From: CAYVAP01 sp964343195
GTDB taxonomy: Bacteria; Bacteroidota; Bacteroidia; J057
NCBI GenBank assembly: GCA_964343195.1
Contig: CAYFIR010000036.1
Location: 1-50,792 of the forward strand
Length of the DNA: 50,792 nt
Reading direction: 5' to 3'
The notes under the pieces were generated by a model, which worked only from the letters and a program-made list of their open reading frames with translations, did not search any database and was not told where the DNA came from. This document shows positions 16,517 through 26,506 of the stretch, in pieces (the stretch's first letter is position 1; each line of letters begins with the position of its first letter). The position numbers and the translations under genes are program-made.

Positions 16517-19500
16517 TTGCTGGAAGAGCTGATTGCTTTTCTACGTTTCCATGATTTCCCGGTAGGGGTAGATACGCATCTCAAGGTAGCTCACCTGCTG
16601 GAACGGACAGGCAGCCACTATCCAACCAGCCGGTTGAAGACCCTGTTGGCACCACTTTTTGCCTCGGACGCTTTTCAGCAGGAGGAGTTTTATCGATTGT
16701 ACGATGCCTATCTGGCCAAATTCCCCCTACAGGAAGAATCCGCCAGAGTCCCAAATTCCACCACTTCAGGAAAAGCCCAGGCACCGGGATGGGCCCTCAA
16801 AACATTTTCCAGGCGAAGGATTTACATCATCCTCCAGCTCCTTTTTCTGGCTTTGGTTGGTATCGCGGGCTTTCGAAGTCTGGATTGTTATCTCGAGACC
16901 CGTTCTCTCCGTCAGACCTGGCAGTGTGTCCTCGATACGCAGCCACTGAGCCGGCAAGGCCCTCCTGAGGTACCCGCACAGGACTCCTCACTTTGGGAAG
17001 TAGAATCGCCACTGGTTACGGAGCAGGGCTCCGATCAGGATACACCTCCCATACCCCATTCTTCGGACAGCCTGCTGAGGAGAGGAAAGTCATCGGCCTA
17101 CCTGTCCCAGCAGATACGGCTGGAACCGGCCGATCCCATCAAACCGGATCTTTCTTCCCTCCAAAAACCCTGGTACACCCGTTATGAGTTGATCCTCCGG
17201 ATACTCGTCGCCCTGTTTTTCCTGAGTTTTGCCGTTTTGGTAGAAATCAGAGATCGGCTAAAAAAGCGCCTTATGATGGTAGAGGATCGGCGTCGCAAGC
17301 CTCCACTTTTCTGGAAGGCCAGGCCCGCTCAGTCCCCAAATGCACTGCAGCAGTCTCGTGAATTTTTCGAGGCAGCACGGGTTCTGCGCGAACGAGAGCC
17401 CTTTCTCAGTAAGGAAATTGATGTGGAGCGAACGGTCGAGCAATCCACTGAGCAGGGAGGTATTTTGGACCTGGCCTATCAGGTGCACAGTCGGCCTCCT
17501 GAGTATCTGGTGCTGATTGAGCAAAAAACTCCAAAAGATCTACTGGCACAGCTATACGAACACCTTTGCCAGGAACTCAGGCAGCAGGACCTCTACCTCG
17601 ACCGATATTTTTTTGATGGAGACCCACGTATTTGCTGGCAGGAGCGGTATGCTGATGAACATTACCTCGAGGATCTGCTCAGACAGCTGCCTCAACACCG
17701 GGTAGTTATTATCGGGGATAGCGAGCTCTTTTTTGACCCAATGGGGGACAACCTCGCGAACTGGATCCCCATGCTGGACCGCCCCAAGCCGGTTTTTATC
17801 ATGACGCCCAAATCCCCATCAGCCTGGGGATGGAGAGAAAAAGTATTGCAGGACCAATTCCTTCTGCTGCCTGCTACCATTGATGGCCTGGCCAGGATAC
17901 CGGAAGTGCTGACCAAGTCTGCCCCGGCCTCCATGCGATACTGGCAACAGTTTGGCTCCTACCCGCCTGTCAGTGAGGAGGTTGAAACATGGACTATCAG
18001 AGACCTGGAGCGTTACTTCAACCAGTGCTCACAACTAACTAATAATCAACCCCTAAACACTCCCACAGGTAAGCAAATGCTTAACTGGTGCTGCGCCTGT
18101 GGGGTCCACTCAGAACTTAGTTGGGAACTGATTCTCAGGCTTGCCGGAGCCCTGGAAGAAGAGGGTCATTCTCTCCGTTCTCCTCAGGCCCTGTATCAGC
18201 TCCTGCGCCTGCCCTGGTTTCGTCAGGGAGAAATACCCGTTGAAATGCGGGAAGCCATGACGGAGCACTTGGATGATGAATCGCTACGCAAGACCCGGGA
18301 AACCATCATAGACGTGCTCAAGAAGAATCCTCCCCCCGAAGGTTCTTACGCATACGATGAATACCAATTGCTCTTGCGTGTCCAGGAGGCCGAATTACAG
18401 GGAGGACTACGCCATAACTTCGAAGCCCTTCAGGAAGTATGGGACTATGCCCTGCACCACGAGGTGGAGGATGAAACCGTTCTGAAATACCTCGAGACAT
18501 TGCCCACCAAACGAATCGGAATCTGGTGGATACTTCCCAAAAGCTGGAACGATTTGCTGTTCCGACAGGGACTACCGGCCCTTGGCTTCAAAGCCTGGGT
18601 GAGAGGCAGCCTGGCTCTGGCTGCTATGTTACTAGTACTGCTTACCTTCCGCGGCTACGAATGGCAAAACTGGCAACGCTATGAAAAGCAGTGGTTTTAC
18701 CTGAAAAATGATGCAGACAGGGCCCAGTATTACACCTATGTTGGCATCGATCTTCAGGAACAAAATCTACCCAACGGAGCAAGGCGCTTTTTCCAGTTGG
18801 CCAATGACTATGCCCAAAGCCCGGGGCAAGATCCCTATCTGGAGCCAGCCTACAACCTGGCCCTGCTAACCTGGAAACAGGAAGACTTCATTCGGCAAAC
18901 CCTGGCCCTGGATGGCCTACGTGATCTCAACCAACAGCTGGAAGCTCTGTTAGCTGACAGCACCCTCACCATTGAGAAGCGAAGTAGTTACCAACAGCTT
19001 TATGCGAGGAGCCAGTATAGTCTGGGGGCGATGGAATTTTATCGTCAGGATACCGAAGCGGCCCTGCTGGCATTCAGAGAAGCAAACAAAGCAGACGATC
19101 AGCAGCATCTGGCTCGCCTCGGAGAGGCGCTCACCCTGGTTCAACAGAGCACGACTCTTGACGAATCCTCTTCTGCTGACAAATTGGGCCTCGCACTGGA
19201 GCGGCTGGGAGAAGTGGGGATTGTAGAACCTGGATTTTTGGGGAAACAACAGGCCCTGATAGGGGTACTCGATTCCCTGGAATCGCAGGAAAAATCTCCG
19301 GTGGTTCAGTCCCGGTATCAGCAACTCATGGCAGTAGCTCGTGGTCAGGAGGTTCCGGCCCTGACCGATCCGGAAACGCTGGAAGCCAAACCTTCCATCA
19401 ATATTTCCGAACTCCGGGATAAGGACCTGAAACTGGTCACCGACTTTAGCAATGGCCTCGCAGTCATAGAATACCAGGGAAAGTACGGCTTCATCAATCG

Positions 19501-20908
19501 ACAAAACCAGTTGGTGGGGGGAATTACCTATGAGGATGCCCATGGTTTTTCCGAAGGTCTGGCTGCCGTAAAGCGAGATGGAAGATGGGGCTATGTAAAT
19601 CCCGTTCAGGAGTTGATCATTCCCTGTGAATACCAGCGTGCCGAAGACTTTCGGGATGGACGAGCGGCGGTGAGAAACGAGCGGGGTTTCTGGGGAGTGA
19701 TTGATCAGTCAGGCAAACGGGTCTTACCCTTGACTTATGAAAAGCCCGTCACATTTGAACCAGAATCACAACTCCCGCCTGGCGCAGAGCCATTGGCGGT
19801 GACTTTTGTTACACGTCAGCCTGAGGGCAAATATGTCTTTATTGGGCTGGATGGAAAGCCGGCATTTGGGAATAAACTATTCCAATACGCTGAAAACTTC
19901 AGGGGTAACTACGCCCGCGTCGTACGATATGATCGCAGCTACTATATCGACCGACAGGGCAATTGTTATAGCGATGTCGAAGAGCCTATGGACTGCCCAT
20001 CCGTCAAGTGGGGTCAGCAGTTGCTCCGACAGATTACGGCACATGAGAAGCCCGTTATTGCCGCCAACTTTTCCCTCAATGGGCGACAGTTGATCACCGG
20101 ATCTCTGGACAGCACGGTCAGGGTATGGAACGGGCAGGGAAGTGGTCAGGGAACGGTACTGAAGCACAAAGACTGGGTTAGGGCACTTGCCCAAACTCCA
20201 GATGGCAGCCGGATTTTCACCGGGTCCCGGGATGGAACATTTACCATGTGGAGTCCTCAGGGTCAGGCACTTGGAAGCAGGACATTTGGAGGAAACCAAC
20301 CGGTAGAAATTGTTTTTCATCCGACCAGCAGCCTGTTGCTCGCAGGTCTATCCAATGGCGCCATTGTGCGCCTGAACCCCCAGAATCTGGAGATACTCCA
20401 AACCTGGCGAATACCGAGACAGCTTACCCCTACGGCCATCGCCACGAATGGAGATCTGGTGGCCGCAGTAGCCCAGGACGGAGTCCTAAGGGTATGGAAA
20501 CTGGGGGGAGGTGACCAGATCCAGGCATCCCTGGGAGGCTCTCTGTACAGTGTCGCCATCTCACCTGACGGGCAAAAAATAGCGACGGGCAATAACCGTG
20601 GAGAAGTGTTCATTCTCAATACTGAGGATCTCAGCCCGGTCGCTCAGGTTCAACCCCACAGTGGCCAGGTACTGAGCGTGGAGTTCTCCCCTTTTGACAA
20701 CGGAGGCTACCTGCTTTCCGGTTCCAGGGACAGAACCGTTAAAATTATTAATTTGAGTGACCTTCAACCCGTATTAAGCATCAAATTAAGGGCTACTTTG
20801 ACCACCGCTCAGTTTTCCCCTGCTGGAGCACAGTTACTGGTGGCGACACAGGGCCCGACCGGCCGTGGACTGGATCAGGTCCTGTTGTTCAATCTGGACA
20901 GGTATTAA
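16517..20908 (+). CDS. Large membrane protein: vWA-like region, WG repeats, WD40 propeller
   Basis: A 1463-residue protein without a named family. No ATG precedes the conserved-looking N-terminus in frame; a TTG at 16517 gives MLEELIAFLRFHDFPVGV. Residues 1-75 and 329-445 recall CoxE-type vWA proteins: an N-terminal helical part, then EYLVLIEQKTPKDLL where the metal-binding DxSxS should be, then RVVIIGDSELFFD as the later strand. The MIDAS residues are missing, so this would be an inactive vWA domain. Membrane segments are likely at 101-121, 225-245 and 697-713. RLPWFRQGEIP (about 564-574) sits in a helical block. A TPR-like helical region covers about 730-950, WG repeats 971-1080 (KYGFIN, RWGYVN, FWGVID) and WD40 repeats 1171-1463 (GSLDSTVRVWN, GSRDGTFTMW, GSRDRTVKI). 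A membrane-tethered protein-interaction scaffold is likely. The coiled-coil gene downstream may be a partner. Confidence 0.75.
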   Translation: MLEELIAFLRFHDFPVGVDTHLKVAHLLERTGSHYPTSRLKTLLAPLFASDAFQQEEFYRLYDAYLAKFPLQEESARVPNSTTSGKAQAPGWALKTFSRRRIYIILQLLFLALVGIAGFRSLDCYLETRSLRQTWQCVLDTQPLSRQGPPEVPAQDSSLWEVESPLVTEQGSDQDTPPIPHSSDSLLRRGKSSAYLSQQIRLEPADPIKPDLSSLQKPWYTRYELILRILVALFFLSFAVLVEIRDRLKKRLMMVEDRRRKPPLFWKARPAQSPNALQQSREFFEAARVLREREPFLSKEIDVERTVEQSTEQGGILDLAYQVHSRPPEYLVLIEQKTPKDLLAQLYEHLCQELRQQDLYLDRYFFDGDPRICWQERYADEHYLEDLLRQLPQHRVVIIGDSELFFDPMGDNLANWIPMLDRPKPVFIMTPKSPSAWGWREKVLQDQFLLLPATIDGLARIPEVLTKSAPASMRYWQQFGSYPPVSEEVETWTIRDLERYFNQCSQLTNNQPLNTPTGKQMLNWCCACGVHSELSWELILRLAGALEEEGHSLRSPQALYQLLRLPWFRQGEIPVEMREAMTEHLDDESLRKTRETIIDVLKKNPPPEGSYAYDEYQLLLRVQEAELQGGLRHNFEALQEVWDYALHHEVEDETVLKYLETLPTKRIGIWWILPKSWNDLLFRQGLPALGFKAWVRGSLALAAMLLVLLTFRGYEWQNWQRYEKQWFYLKNDADRAQYYTYVGIDLQEQNLPNGARRFFQLANDYAQSPGQDPYLEPAYNLALLTWKQEDFIRQTLALDGLRDLNQQLEALLADSTLTIEKRSSYQQLYARSQYSLGAMEFYRQDTEAALLAFREANKADDQQHLARLGEALTLVQQSTTLDESSSADKLGLALERLGEVGIVEPGFLGKQQALIGVLDSLESQEKSPVVQSRYQQLMAVARGQEVPALTDPETLEAKPSINISELRDKDLKLVTDFSNGLAVIEYQGKYGFINRQNQLVGGITYEDAHGFSEGLAAVKRDGRWGYVNPVQELIIPCEYQRAEDFRDGRAAVRNERGFWGVIDQSGKRVLPLTYEKPVTFEPESQLPPGAEPLAVTFVTRQPEGKYVFIGLDGKPAFGNKLFQYAENFRGNYARVVRYDRSYYIDRQGNCYSDVEEPMDCPSVKWGQQLLRQITAHEKPVIAANFSLNGRQLITGSLDSTVRVWNGQGSGQGTVLKHKDWVRALAQTPDGSRIFTGSRDGTFTMWSPQGQALGSRTFGGNQPVEIVFHPTSSLLLAGLSNGAIVRLNPQNLEILQTWRIPRQLTPTAIATNGDLVAAVAQDGVLRVWKLGGGDQIQASLGGSLYSVAISPDGQKIATGNNRGEVFILNTEDLSPVAQVQPHSGQVLSVEFSPFDNGGYLLSGSRDRTVKIINLSDLQPVLSIKLRATLTTAQFSPAGAQLLVATQGPTGRGLDQVLLFNLDRY

Positions 20909-21070
20909 CGCAAATTTCGATGTAACGGTATGGTATCCTTTGACTTGGCAGTTTGATTCGACATATCGTAATTGCATTTGTACCATTAAGCACGCAATAT
21001 TTACCAAACGCGGTGCGTGGTTTATTTCAGGCCTTATTTTTGTAAACTAGCAGGAACTCAATCTACCCGA

Positions 21071-22033
21071 ATGGCAGAGCAAAAGATAAACCGCAACTAT
21101 CTCATGATCGGTGGCCTAGCCCTGGCTACCATAATTACCTTTATTTTCATCCAGGTATTTGATTCAAGTAATTCATCCAACAGTGCTGACTCCGAGTTGG
21201 AAGAGCAGTTGGGACAGGAAATCCTGGAATTGGAGAGTAGCATCCTAGAGCTGGAACTGGTCTATCAGGAAAAGGATAAGGAGCTGGACAACATGTTTGA
21301 GTTGGTCGACCAGAAGAATGACCGCCTCGTCGCCATGGAACGTCGTATTCAGGAACTGGAAGATGAAGGAGTTGTCAGCAAGGAAACCATCGCACGACTT
21401 CGTCAAAAACTGGAGCGGGCCCGTCGACTGACCGAATCTCAGGAAAAGATCAATATCCTGGTGCAGGAGCAGAATACCATGACCCAGATGTATGACAGCC
21501 TCAGACAGACCCTCTACCAGCGTGACAGTGCCCTTCGCGTCGCTGAGGCCATGCTGATAGACTGCTCTGGTCAAACCTCTGGTAGCGACCGTGGCCTCGA
21601 GCCGGCAGAACCCCTGGTATGGGCAGAAAACATACGGGTATTTAATGTCCTGAATGAAAGTCGGGATAAGAAGGTCGAGGTAAGAAGAGACATCAAGCGA
21701 GCAGACATAGAAAGGCTACAGATATGCCTGGATTTAAAAGGCAACTCCCTGGTAAGTGAACTGGATGGTGAGCTGTATCTCATACTTAGGACAATGGGGG
21801 GTAGCACCTATCAAAATCCAGCAGCTTCCAGCCGCAGCATAACCCTCAATGGGCGTGAAACCATGGTTTCCAGTGTAGTTGATCTCTCGAAGGTTGACGC
21901 TGCTTCCGCCTCAGACGTTTGTTTTGAATACTTTCAAAACGATGCCTACAATTTTGGGCGGTGCATCATCGAATTGTACTACAATCAGACGCGCCTCTCT
22001 CAAACCAAAATCATCAATTTTGTAGATAACTAA
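21071..22033 (+). CDS. Membrane-anchored coiled-coil protein of unknown function
   Basis: A 320-residue protein starting at ATG 21071 (MAEQKINRNY); the longer frame from 21017 adds 18 unlikely residues. One membrane helix spans about 10-29 (LMIGGLALATIITFIFIQVF). A strongly charged coiled coil follows from about 38 to 155 (LEEQLGQEILELESSILELE and onward). A probable beta-rich domain fills 175-320 (WAENIRVFNVLNESRDKKVE, IERLQICLDLKGN, ELYLILRTMGG, SDVCFEYFQND, IIELYYNQTRL). Topology suggests a periplasmic coiled coil and C-terminal domain. It lies 162 bp after the WD40 gene on the same strand. TATTTTTG at 21035-21042 fits the Bacteroidota -7 consensus, so it may have its own promoter. Confidence 0.7.
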   Translation: MAEQKINRNYLMIGGLALATIITFIFIQVFDSSNSSNSADSELEEQLGQEILELESSILELELVYQEKDKELDNMFELVDQKNDRLVAMERRIQELEDEGVVSKETIARLRQKLERARRLTESQEKINILVQEQNTMTQMYDSLRQTLYQRDSALRVAEAMLIDCSGQTSGSDRGLEPAEPLVWAENIRVFNVLNESRDKKVEVRRDIKRADIERLQICLDLKGNSLVSELDGELYLILRTMGGSTYQNPAASSRSITLNGRETMVSSVVDLSKVDAASASDVCFEYFQNDAYNFGRCIIELYYNQTRLSQTKIINFVDN

Positions 22034-22160
22034 CCAAGGCAAACGAAAACAGGGAATCCAGCTTATTCAACTCTAATTGAAATTCAAAATTTTCAATTCT
22101 CAGTTATTTTCGATTATTTAGCGAATACAGTTAGACTTTCATGCTATAAGGCTGACTATT

Positions 22161-22394
22161 GTGAGAATATCAAACCCTCTCACCCGAGCTCCTCTAGTAA
22201 GACAGATTATCGCCGCGCTTTCCAGCATGGCCAGTGGAATATTGTTTGCCTGGCTGATTGCCCAGCTACTGATTCTCCATCTTCCTGACAAAAAGGACGG
22301 AGTTCAGTCTGCTTCCCCTCAATATTTGCATTGGTCGTTTAGTTCCATCGACCAGAATTCCCAAATCCTGGCTCCCAAACCTGACCGCCCGTAG
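22161..22394 (+). CDS. Possible small membrane protein, GTG start
   Basis: A 77-codon frame with only a GTG start. It encodes one hydrophobic helix (ASGILFAWLIAQLLILHL, about 24-41) after a basic N-terminus and a polar tail. No family is recognisable and there is no ATG or clear ribosome-binding site, so it may be spurious. Confidence 0.25.
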   Translation: MRISNPLTRAPLVRQIIAALSSMASGILFAWLIAQLLILHLPDKKDGVQSASPQYLHWSFSSIDQNSQILAPKPDRP

Positions 22395-22477
22395 GCAAAA
22401 GATCGCCAGAATTGAGCATGCTGCTGAGCGCCTCTTCCGCAGCTTCCCATGAAGCTACAGCTACATTCGCCCAAACA

Positions 22478-22511
22478 AAAGCGGCCTATCCTCACCAGGA
22501 TAGGCCGCTTT
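22478..22511. terminator. Strong bidirectional terminator hairpin
   Basis: AAAGCGGCCTATCCT (22478-22492) and AGGATAGGCCGCTTT (22497-22511) form a perfect 15-bp stem with a 4-base loop. It lies 26 bp beyond the stop of the minus-strand NTF2-like gene, and A-rich sequence on its far side gives a T-rich tail on the minus strand. Confidence 0.8.
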
Positions 22512-22536
22512 ATGTTCACAGGATCAAGCCGAGGGG

Positions 22537-23067
22537 CTACTCGCCATCGGCGGCGGCTTCGTACTGCTGCTGTACGCTCATCCGATCAAAATAGGACCAC
22601 ATGGACGTGATCTTTCCATCCTTTACCTCAACGTCGAGGCGTAGCATCATTTTTACACCTTCGACACCAGACTCCACATCGTCCCAACCAGCCTGTCCGA
22701 GTAGCATGACCAGATCCCAGGCATCTCCTTCGGCGGGAGTCATCGTAAGGGAGGTAATCGCCATGTCGGTGGTGATGTTATCCCAATTCTTAAAATCGCG
22801 AGCCCAGCCTTCCAGCTCTTCTTCTTTGGTTACAGGCTCCTCAGACCAAAGGTTAAACCCTTTGAACTCATCGTCCAGCAATGCCGCCATGGCATCCAGG
22901 TCTTCATTGGATACCGCTTCGAGGTAACTCTTGACCACTCCTTCCACTTCGTCCTGCTCGCCTTCTGACAGCGCACTGGCGTCCATGGGGCTGAACTTGA
23001 CCTGACCAAAAGCGAAAGTCCCAGCCAATAGGGCTGCTGCAACAAAACACAATCTTAGAAAATTCAT
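22537..23067 (-). CDS. Secreted NTF2/SnoaL-like protein
   Basis: A 176-residue exported protein from the ATG at 23067, chosen because a signal peptide follows at once (NFLRLCFVAAALLAGTFAFG, cleavage near FGQ). The mature part resembles an NTF2-like or SnoaL-like cone fold: EGVVKSYLEAVSNEDLDAMA, a DDEFKGFNLWSEEP loop, EEELEGWARDFKNWDNI, then beta strands DAWDLVMLLGQAGW, VKMMLRLDVEVKDGKITSMW and FDRMSVQQQ. Such proteins bind small ligands or act as isomerases or cyclases, but the pocket residues do not identify a reaction. It lies 157 bp downstream of the RND transporter on the same strand. Confidence 0.75.
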   Translation of the reverse strand: MNFLRLCFVAAALLAGTFAFGQVKFSPMDASALSEGEQDEVEGVVKSYLEAVSNEDLDAMAALLDDEFKGFNLWSEEPVTKEEELEGWARDFKNWDNITTDMAITSLTMTPAEGDAWDLVMLLGQAGWDDVESGVEGVKMMLRLDVEVKDGKITSMWSYFDRMSVQQQYEAAADGE

Positions 23068-23224
23068 AAGAATTCGATTAGGGGTTGAATGAAAAATGTA
23101 GTTGACAATTCTGAAGAACTTCCATGCATCAGGCTGTGTGGAATTCTTCATTATAACTCACCGAAATTCAAAAAATTTCAATTCATTCAACATTTTTATC
23201 CCCAACTCTTATTTCCTCGAATTT

Positions 23225-26200
23225 TCAGACGTTCAGAACTTCTTCTTCGACGACCTCAAGATTGGACACAGACTTTTCTTTTTCGGAAACATAGGTGTAC
23301 AGTGCCGGGATCACATAGAGGGTAAGGATGGTGGAAAAAATCAGTCCCCCAATTACCGCTATTCCCATGGAAGTACGGCTTTCAGCTCCGGCCCCCAGCG
23401 CCAGTGCTATCGGGAGTACTCCCAAAATAGTGGATAAACTCGTCATCAAAATCGGACGAAAACGCGCCTCGGATGCCTCCTGAATGGCTTCCAGTCTGCT
23501 TAGGCCAGCAGCTTTGCGCTGATTGGCAAATTCGACGATCAGGATGGCATTTTTGGACACCAGCCCAATCAGCATGATGATGCCTATCTGGCTAAAAATG
23601 TTCAGCGTACCATCTGTCCAGTTGAGGGCAATGAAAGCCCCTGCCAGTGCCAGTGGCACAGTAAACAGGATGATAAAGGGATCGCGGAAGCTCTCAAATT
23701 GTCCAGCCAACACAAGAAATATCAGGATCAACGCAAGTCCGAATGCAAATACCAGACTCGATGAACTTTCCTCAAAATCCTGGGATGTCCCCGCTAGTGC
23801 GGTTGTGTAGGTTTCATCCAGCACCTCTGCTCCGATGGCTTCCATGGCCTCGATACCCTGTCCGAGTGTATAGCCCTCCGCAAGCGAAGCAGATACTGTG
23901 GCTGAGGCGAAGCGATTGAAACGAAACAGTTGTGGAGGAGTAGTCTGCTCCGTCACGTCCACGAGGTTGCTCAACTGTATCATACGCCCCGCGTCATTTC
24001 GCACATAGACTGATCGAAGGTCATTGGGGTCATCCCTATACCGACGATCCAACTGCCCGATAACATAATACTGTTTACCATTCATGGTGAAGTAGTCGAA
24101 GCGCTGACCACTTAGCCCTAACTGAAGGGTGCGGGCAATGTCTTCGACTGATACTCCCAGCGTCCGTGCTTTTTCACGCTTGATCGCAATTTGAAGTTCT
24201 GGTTTGTTGAATTTCAGGTCCACGTTCACGAAGGCGAAGGCGGGATCACTATTGGCACGCTCGACGAAGGTCGGCAACACCGTCTCCAGTTTCTCAAGTG
24301 TGGGTGCCTGTATCACGAACTGTACTGGTAGCCCTCTGCGGCCTCCTCCTATGCTTTGTTCCTGTGAGATGAAGGTCCGTCCACTCGGGAAGCGCCTCAT
24401 CTGTGTTTGTAGATGATCCAGCACTTCCTGCTGACTCCGCTCACGCTCGCTCCTTGGCTTCAGAATGATGCGCATAAAACCGGAGTTGGTAGAGCTGGAA
24501 GCTCCATATCCAGGCGAAGTAACCGAGACTATACCTGCCACTTCCGGGGCTTCCTCCTGCACCATAACAATCAGTTCATCCAAGTAAGCATCCATAAACT
24601 CGAAGGTTGCCCCTTCCGGCCCTGTCGCATTTACCCGCAACTGACCACGGTCCTCGTTGGGAGCCAGTTCTGATGGGAGTCTCAAATAAAACAGGTAGAT
24701 CAGCCCCAGGGAACCCAGGATCACCAGAAAACTCGCCCACCGAACCCTCAGAAAAGCTTCCAGTGTTTTTCGGTACCCTGCAGAAAGTGAGTTAAAGAAT
24801 TTTTCTGTGCGTCGATAAAAGGCATTTTCCCCTATGCCTTTGTGCAGTAGACGGGAGGAAAGCATGGGGGTAAGGGTCAGGGCAACGAAAGACGAAATGA
24901 TAACCGCCCCAGCGAGCGTGATGCCAAACTCCCGGAACAATCGCCCTGTCAGGCCTTCCAGGAAAATTACGGGAAGGAAAACCGCCACCAGGGCAAGTGT
25001 GGTGGCGATGACCGCGAAGAAGATTTCAGCAGATCCTTTTTTGGCTGCTTCCATCGGGCTGAGTCCCTGCTCGATTTTGGCATAAATATTTTCCAGCACC
25101 ACCACCGCATCGTCCACCACCAACCCAATGGCCAGCACAATGCCCAGCAGAGTCAGGACATTAATGGAAAAATCAGCTAAATACATCACAAAAAAGGCTC
25201 CCACCAGTGAAATCGGAATCACAATTACTGGAATCAGGGTCGTACGCCAGTTGCGCAGAAAAATGAAAATGATCAGGGCCACAAGGGCAAAAGCCACGTA
25301 GATGGTCTGCACCACCTCGTCAATCGAATCCCTGATATAGGTGGTCTTGTCAAACCCTATCGCCCAGGATATATCGGCAGGAAGATCTTTTTTCAGCTGC
25401 TCCAGTCTGCGGTACACCTCATCTGCAATTTCAATATGGTTGGAGCCTGGCTGAGGGATAATTGCGTTTCCCACCATTGGCACTCCATCCCGCTTGAGGA
25501 CAGTTCTCAGGTTTTCCGGGCCAAGCTCTGCATAGCCCACGTCCCGGAAGCGGATTTTATTGATGCCATCGTCATAAACGATCAGGTCATTGAACTCCTG
25601 CGCTGTCACGAGACGTCCCTGAGTCCGAACGGTCAACTCACGGTCATCGCCCTCGATGCTTCCCGAAGGAAGCTCTACATTTTCTCTGGTGAGTGCCTGT
25701 TGCACATCTAATGGCGTCAGCCCATAGGCGGCAAGTTTGTCGGGGTCCATCCACATGCGCATGGCGTACTTCTTGGAGCCCCAGATCCGCACTTCACTCA
25801 CCCCATCAATGGTTTGCAACCGCTCCTTGAAGAGGTTATCAGCTATTTCGGTCAACTCCAGGAGAGAGCGGCGATCGCTCTGGATGTTGATGAACACGAT
25901 GGGACGGGCATCGGCATCGGCTTTATTTACGGTTGGAGGATCGGCATCGGGCGGCAATGAACGACGCGCCTGGGAGACCTTGTCCCGGACATCATTGGCA
26001 GCCGTCTCCAGGTCCACGCTCAGATCAAATTCCACCCGGATCGTCGAACGCCCATCCCGAGTAGTGGAAGTCAGGTTCTTGATCCCCGCTACCGAATTGA
26101 CCGCCTCTTCCAGCGGCTCGGTGATCTGCGTCTCGATGACATCGGCATTGGCACCAGTATAGTTGGTGGAAACCGTGATGATCGGAGGGTCAACCGAAGG

Positions 26201-26311
26201 ATACTCGCGGATACCCAATGACTGCAAGCCAATCAGGCCAAAGAGGACAATCACAATCGAAAACACCGTTGCCAGAACGGGTCGGTTGATACTGAGAGAT
26301 GAGAGACTCAT
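23225..26311 (-). CDS. RND-family (HAE1) efflux transporter
   Basis: A 1028-residue inner-membrane proton-driven exporter of the AcrB/MexB-like hydrophobe/amphiphile family. I chose the ATG at 26311 (MSLSSLSINRPVLATVFS), a typical RND start; the longer frame reads into upstream repeat DNA. The first membrane helix is followed by the REYPSVDPPIITV stretch. VVDDAVVVLENI in helix 4 holds the paired aspartates of the proton relay, and GLVSKNAILIVEFANQ in helix 10 the relay lysine. Two large periplasmic loops, each about 300 residues, have the porter-domain pattern. RND pumps normally work with a membrane-fusion protein and an outer-membrane channel; neither is encoded nearby. The substrate cannot be inferred. 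Confidence 0.93.
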   Translation of the reverse strand: MSLSSLSINRPVLATVFSIVIVLFGLIGLQSLGIREYPSVDPPIITVSTNYTGANADVIETQITEPLEEAVNSVAGIKNLTSTTRDGRSTIRVEFDLSVDLETAANDVRDKVSQARRSLPPDADPPTVNKADADARPIVFINIQSDRRSLLELTEIADNLFKERLQTIDGVSEVRIWGSKKYAMRMWMDPDKLAAYGLTPLDVQQALTRENVELPSGSIEGDDRELTVRTQGRLVTAQEFNDLIVYDDGINKIRFRDVGYAELGPENLRTVLKRDGVPMVGNAIIPQPGSNHIEIADEVYRRLEQLKKDLPADISWAIGFDKTTYIRDSIDEVVQTIYVAFALVALIIFIFLRNWRTTLIPVIVIPISLVGAFFVMYLADFSINVLTLLGIVLAIGLVVDDAVVVLENIYAKIEQGLSPMEAAKKGSAEIFFAVIATTLALVAVFLPVIFLEGLTGRLFREFGITLAGAVIISSFVALTLTPMLSSRLLHKGIGENAFYRRTEKFFNSLSAGYRKTLEAFLRVRWASFLVILGSLGLIYLFYLRLPSELAPNEDRGQLRVNATGPEGATFEFMDAYLDELIVMVQEEAPEVAGIVSVTSPGYGASSSTNSGFMRIILKPRSERERSQQEVLDHLQTQMRRFPSGRTFISQEQSIGGGRRGLPVQFVIQAPTLEKLETVLPTFVERANSDPAFAFVNVDLKFNKPELQIAIKREKARTLGVSVEDIARTLQLGLSGQRFDYFTMNGKQYYVIGQLDRRYRDDPNDLRSVYVRNDAGRMIQLSNLVDVTEQTTPPQLFRFNRFASATVSASLAEGYTLGQGIEAMEAIGAEVLDETYTTALAGTSQDFEESSSSLVFAFGLALILIFLVLAGQFESFRDPFIILFTVPLALAGAFIALNWTDGTLNIFSQIGIIMLIGLVSKNAILIVEFANQRKAAGLSRLEAIQEASEARFRPILMTSLSTILGVLPIALALGAGAESRTSMGIAVIGGLIFSTILTLYVIPALYTYVSEKEKSVSNLEVVEEEVLNV

Positions 26312-26322
26312 AGGGAGAAGAA

Positions 26323-26345
26323 TTCGTAATGGAGAATTCGTGATC
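26323..26345. repeat. AATTCGTAAT/AATTCGTGAT intergenic repeat
   Basis: Two related units, GAATTCGTAATGG and GAATTCGTGATCAG, lie just upstream of the RND gene start. They belong to the AATTCG-type phrases seen at 6901-7010, 31605-31636 and 43105-43139. Confidence 0.4.
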
Positions 26346-26506
26346 AGAAAATCATAATGCCAGGGCCAAACTGTATTTGCAGCATATAAACAACAAAATC
26401 TGTTGACGCAGAGCAAAGATAACCCGCCAACGTCATGGTTGGTTCGCTGTTCAACGTATTTAAATCGGTAAGAGGCTTGGCAGGCGGCACAGGAATCAAG
26501 ACTACC

